A stretch of 6,354 nt of DNA, taken from positions 1-6,354 of the forward strand of contig JAMPHH010000095.1 of NCBI GenBank assembly GCA_023663505.1, given 5' to 3'. The position numbers and the translations under genes were made by a program. The notes under the pieces were generated by a model that was not told the origin of the DNA, made no database searches, and was given only the letters and a program-made list of their open reading frames with translations. The stretch's first letter is position 1. Every line of letters begins with the position of its first letter. The stretch is from Muribaculum sp. Its GTDB lineage: Bacteria > Bacillota > Clostridia > Lachnospirales > Lachnospiraceae. Positions 5,336 through 6,354 of this stretch are shown here, in pieces.

Positions 5336-5890
5336 ATGCTTGAGCTTAAAATCGGCCGTCCTGCGGATTGTGGCGGGAGACTTGAAAAGGAGATCAGAAC
5401 CTATGATTTCCTAGACCAACTGGGGATAGAATACAGGAGGATTGACCATGCCGCAGCCATGACGATGGAGGTATGCGAGGAGATAGACAAGGCTTTGCAG
5501 GCGACTATCTGCAAGAATCTGTTTCTGTGCAACCGTCAGGAAACGGATTTTTACCTGTTGATGATGCCGGGGGATAAGAGGTTCAAGACCAAGGATCTAT
5601 CAAAGGAGCTTGGCGTATCAAGACTTTCCTTTGCAAACGAAAGCTATATGGAGCAGTATCTCGATATCACGCCGGGCTCCGTCAGCGTTATGGGGCTTAT
5701 GAACGACAAGGCAAATAAGGTGCGGCTTGTCATTGACGAGGAGGTGCTTCGGGGGACGGAGATAGGCTGCCACCCCTGCATCAATACTTCAAGTATCAAA
5801 TTCGCCACGAGGGATTTAACGGAGAAGCTTCTGCCGGCGATGAAGCATGATTATACGGTGGTGACGCTGCCAAGATATGAGGAAGAATAG
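5336..5890 (+). CDS. YbaK/ProX-type aminoacyl-tRNA deacylase (prolyl-tRNA synthetase-associated domain protein)
   Basis: This 184-residue protein resembles the free-standing form of the editing domain associated with prolyl-tRNA synthetase (ProXp/PrdX group). These enzymes hydrolyse mischarged tRNA-Pro, most often Ala-tRNA-Pro, in trans. Visible signatures are YDFLDQLGIEY (23-33), MTMEVCEEID (42-51), ICKNLFLCNRQ (58-68) with Lys60 at the usual catalytic position, FYLLMMPGDKRFKTKDLS (72-89), SRLSFA, DITPGSVSVMGLMND (110-124) and GCHPCINTSS (144-153). GAGGAG (5324-5329) lies 6 bases before the ATG. The gene follows trmD by 40 bases and is probably co-transcribed, and a terminator follows it after a short spacer. 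The substrate (Ala versus Cys on tRNA-Pro) cannot be decided here. Clostridial proteins of this group have also been annotated as PrdX of the proline reductase locus, but none of those genes is present. Confidence 0.88.
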   Translation: MLELKIGRPADCGGRLEKEIRTYDFLDQLGIEYRRIDHAAAMTMEVCEEIDKALQATICKNLFLCNRQETDFYLLMMPGDKRFKTKDLSKELGVSRLSFANESYMEQYLDITPGSVSVMGLMNDKANKVRLVIDEEVLRGTEIGCHPCINTSSIKFATRDLTEKLLPAMKHDYTVVTLPRYEEE

Positions 5891-5924
5891 GAACTATATA
5901 TGGCGTTTTGGGAGAAGGAAATCT

Positions 5925-5969
5925 ATGAGAAGCTTTGACTATGGAAAATTAGCTGATAAAAGAGATTAG
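5925..5969 (+). pseudogene. 14-codon ORF resembling the N-terminus of a Fic-family protein
   Basis: ATG at 5925, preceded by a purine-rich AAGGAA, opens MRSFDYGKLADKRD and stops at TAG 5967-5969. The first ten or so residues recall the start of Fic/DUF4172 proteins (M-x-S-F-D-Y-x-K-L-x-D-K), from memory of that family. The match ends abruptly where the terminator hairpin begins. It may be the stump of a deleted gene, a tiny leader peptide, or chance. No further Fic motifs (such as HPFxDGNGR) are seen in the window. Confidence 0.25.
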
Positions 5970-6010
5970 AAAGGCTCTGTGTATGATAAATATGCAGGGC
6001 TTTTCACTTT
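5969..6010 (+). terminator. Rho-independent terminator after the deacylase gene
   Basis: GAAAGGCTCTGTGTAT (5969-5984) pairs with ATATGCAGGGCTTTTC (5990-6005) around a five-base loop (GATAA). This gives 16 pairs including several G-T wobbles, followed by ACTTT. The 3' arm ends in CTTTTC, providing a U-rich tail. It lies 78 bases after the deacylase stop and closes the trmD-side transcript. Confidence 0.7.
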
Positions 6011-6124
6011 AGGGCATAATGGTAACTATTATTATAACAAAAACGTCAACTACCATTAATAATTAACAAGGATTGACCGATATATAAATTGACGAAGTAA
6101 ATGCAACACTGCAATTCGCAAGGC
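6011..6124. other. AT-rich spacer with an 8-bp inverted repeat
   Basis: No gene is seen here. TAATGGTA (6017-6024) and TACCATTA (6051-6058) are exact inverted repeats 26 bases apart, enclosing an A/T-rich stretch. TTGACC (6073-6078) and TTGACG (6089-6094) are -35-like, but neither has a good -10 at 16-18 bases. The promoter of the downstream repressor gene should lie in or near here, and BlaI-type repressors commonly bind their own promoter. A typical TACA-TGTA operator is not apparent. Confidence 0.35.
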
Positions 6125-6222
6125 ATTGACCCTCGCAGCATTCATAAAATCAATTTCATTGGTTTTATGTTTATGCAAGCATTGCCACAAAGTTGACTTG
6201 GCTCATTGCTCGCGGGAATAAA
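6125..6222 (+). repeat. Dispersed structured intergenic repeat, copy upstream of the BlaI-type gene
   Basis: It shares with copy 1 the left box ATTGACCCTCGCAGCATTC (6125-6143), the centre TTATGCAAGCATTG (6171-6184) and the right box GGCTCATTGCTCGCGGGAAT (6200-6219). The outer stem is preserved: CCC 6130-6132 with GGG 6214-6216, and GC-AGCA with TGCT-GC. A6137-T6210 replaces the G314-C360 pair of copy 1. The left variable arm holds its own 12-bp hairpin (6143-6154 with 6158-6169, loop TTC, one wobble). It ends 20 bases before the start codon of the next gene, so it could lie in that gene's leader RNA. Confidence 0.75.
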
Positions 6223-6241
6223 GCGAAAGGAAGGATGAAAC

Positions 6242-6354
6242 ATGGCAAAGGAAGAAATTACACCAAGCGAATGGCTGATCATGGAGGTTCTTTGGGCAAG
6301 CAACACTCCGCTGACATCTTCCGAGGTTTTTAAGAGGATGCAGGGGAATGTGGA
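6242..6354 (+). CDS. BlaI/MecI/CopY-family transcriptional repressor, N-terminal fragment
   Basis: Only the first 37 codons and two further bases are inside the window. The protein begins MAKEEITPSEWLIMEVLWAS and continues NTPLTSSEVFKRMQGNV, the first helices of the winged-helix DNA-binding domain in this family (the I-x-x-x-E-W-x-I-M-x-x-L-W pattern). Family members dimerise on palindromic operators and are inactivated by a BlaR1/MecR1-like membrane protease or by metal, depending on the subtype. The partner gene would be expected to the right. GGAAGG (6229-6234) is 7 bases before the ATG. Whether it controls beta-lactam resistance or something else cannot be told from this piece. Confidence 0.85.
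   Translation, partial: MAKEEITPSEWLIMEVLWASNTPLTSSEVFKRMQGNV

Noticed and set aside
5900..5938. 12-codon ORF (MAFWEKEIYEKL) after the deacylase
   Set aside because: It is very short, with no clear ribosome binding site and no known match. It overlaps the other small frame at 5925.
6026..6047. Minus-strand promoter (TTGACG and TATAAT-like boxes)
   Set aside because: On the minus strand the two boxes are only about 8 bases apart, far from the 16-18 needed, and no minus-strand gene follows.

Overview
The window looks like chromosomal DNA from a low-to-mid GC Firmicute. The class Clostridia is likely, and Lachnospiraceae is my best guess. The grounds are the gene order ylxM-ffh-rpsP-khpA-rimM-trmD, strong GGAGG-type ribosome binding sites, the style of the protein sequences (for example the N-terminus of YlxM and the body of the prolyl-tRNA-associated deacylase), and a TrmD fused to a GNAT domain. 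No rRNA, tRNA, CRISPR array, transposase or phage gene is visible.

Layout: bases 1-239 hold the C-terminal end of a MATE-type multidrug exporter. A structured non-coding stretch follows (242-372), with nested hairpins and copy 1 of a dispersed repeat. A good sigma-A promoter (446-474) then drives ylxM (528-947) and ffh (1028-2395), the regulator-like partner and the GTPase of the signal recognition particle. An inverted copy of the same repeat (2396-2493) begins directly after the ffh stop codon and separates it from rpsP (2609-2854) and khpA (2879-3106). A hairpin terminator (3120-3160) follows khpA, then rimM (3201-3710) and trmD (3712-5295), which are one base apart. A YbaK/ProX-type aminoacyl-tRNA deacylase (5336-5890) comes next, then a terminator (5969-6010), an AT-rich gap, repeat copy 3 (6125-6222), and the first 37 codons of a BlaI/MecI-type repressor that runs off the window (6242-6354).

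How the genes fit together: this is the conserved translation and secretion cluster. Ffh and YlxM serve co-translational membrane targeting, S16 and RimM serve 30S assembly, KhpA is a small RNA-binding protein, and TrmD makes m1G37 in tRNAs including tRNA-Pro. The deacylase that follows probably clears mischarged tRNA-Pro, so the last two genes may both protect proline decoding. rplS (L19), which usually follows trmD, is absent here.

The least ordinary content is: (1) a three-copy intergenic repeat with conserved end and centre boxes, variable hairpin arms and a covarying base pair; and (2) an unusually long 527-residue TrmD. This TrmD carries a roughly 23-residue insertion next to a perfect 12-bp inverted repeat, a C-terminal GNAT domain with a degenerate acetyl-CoA loop, and a 22-codon duplication in the linker.
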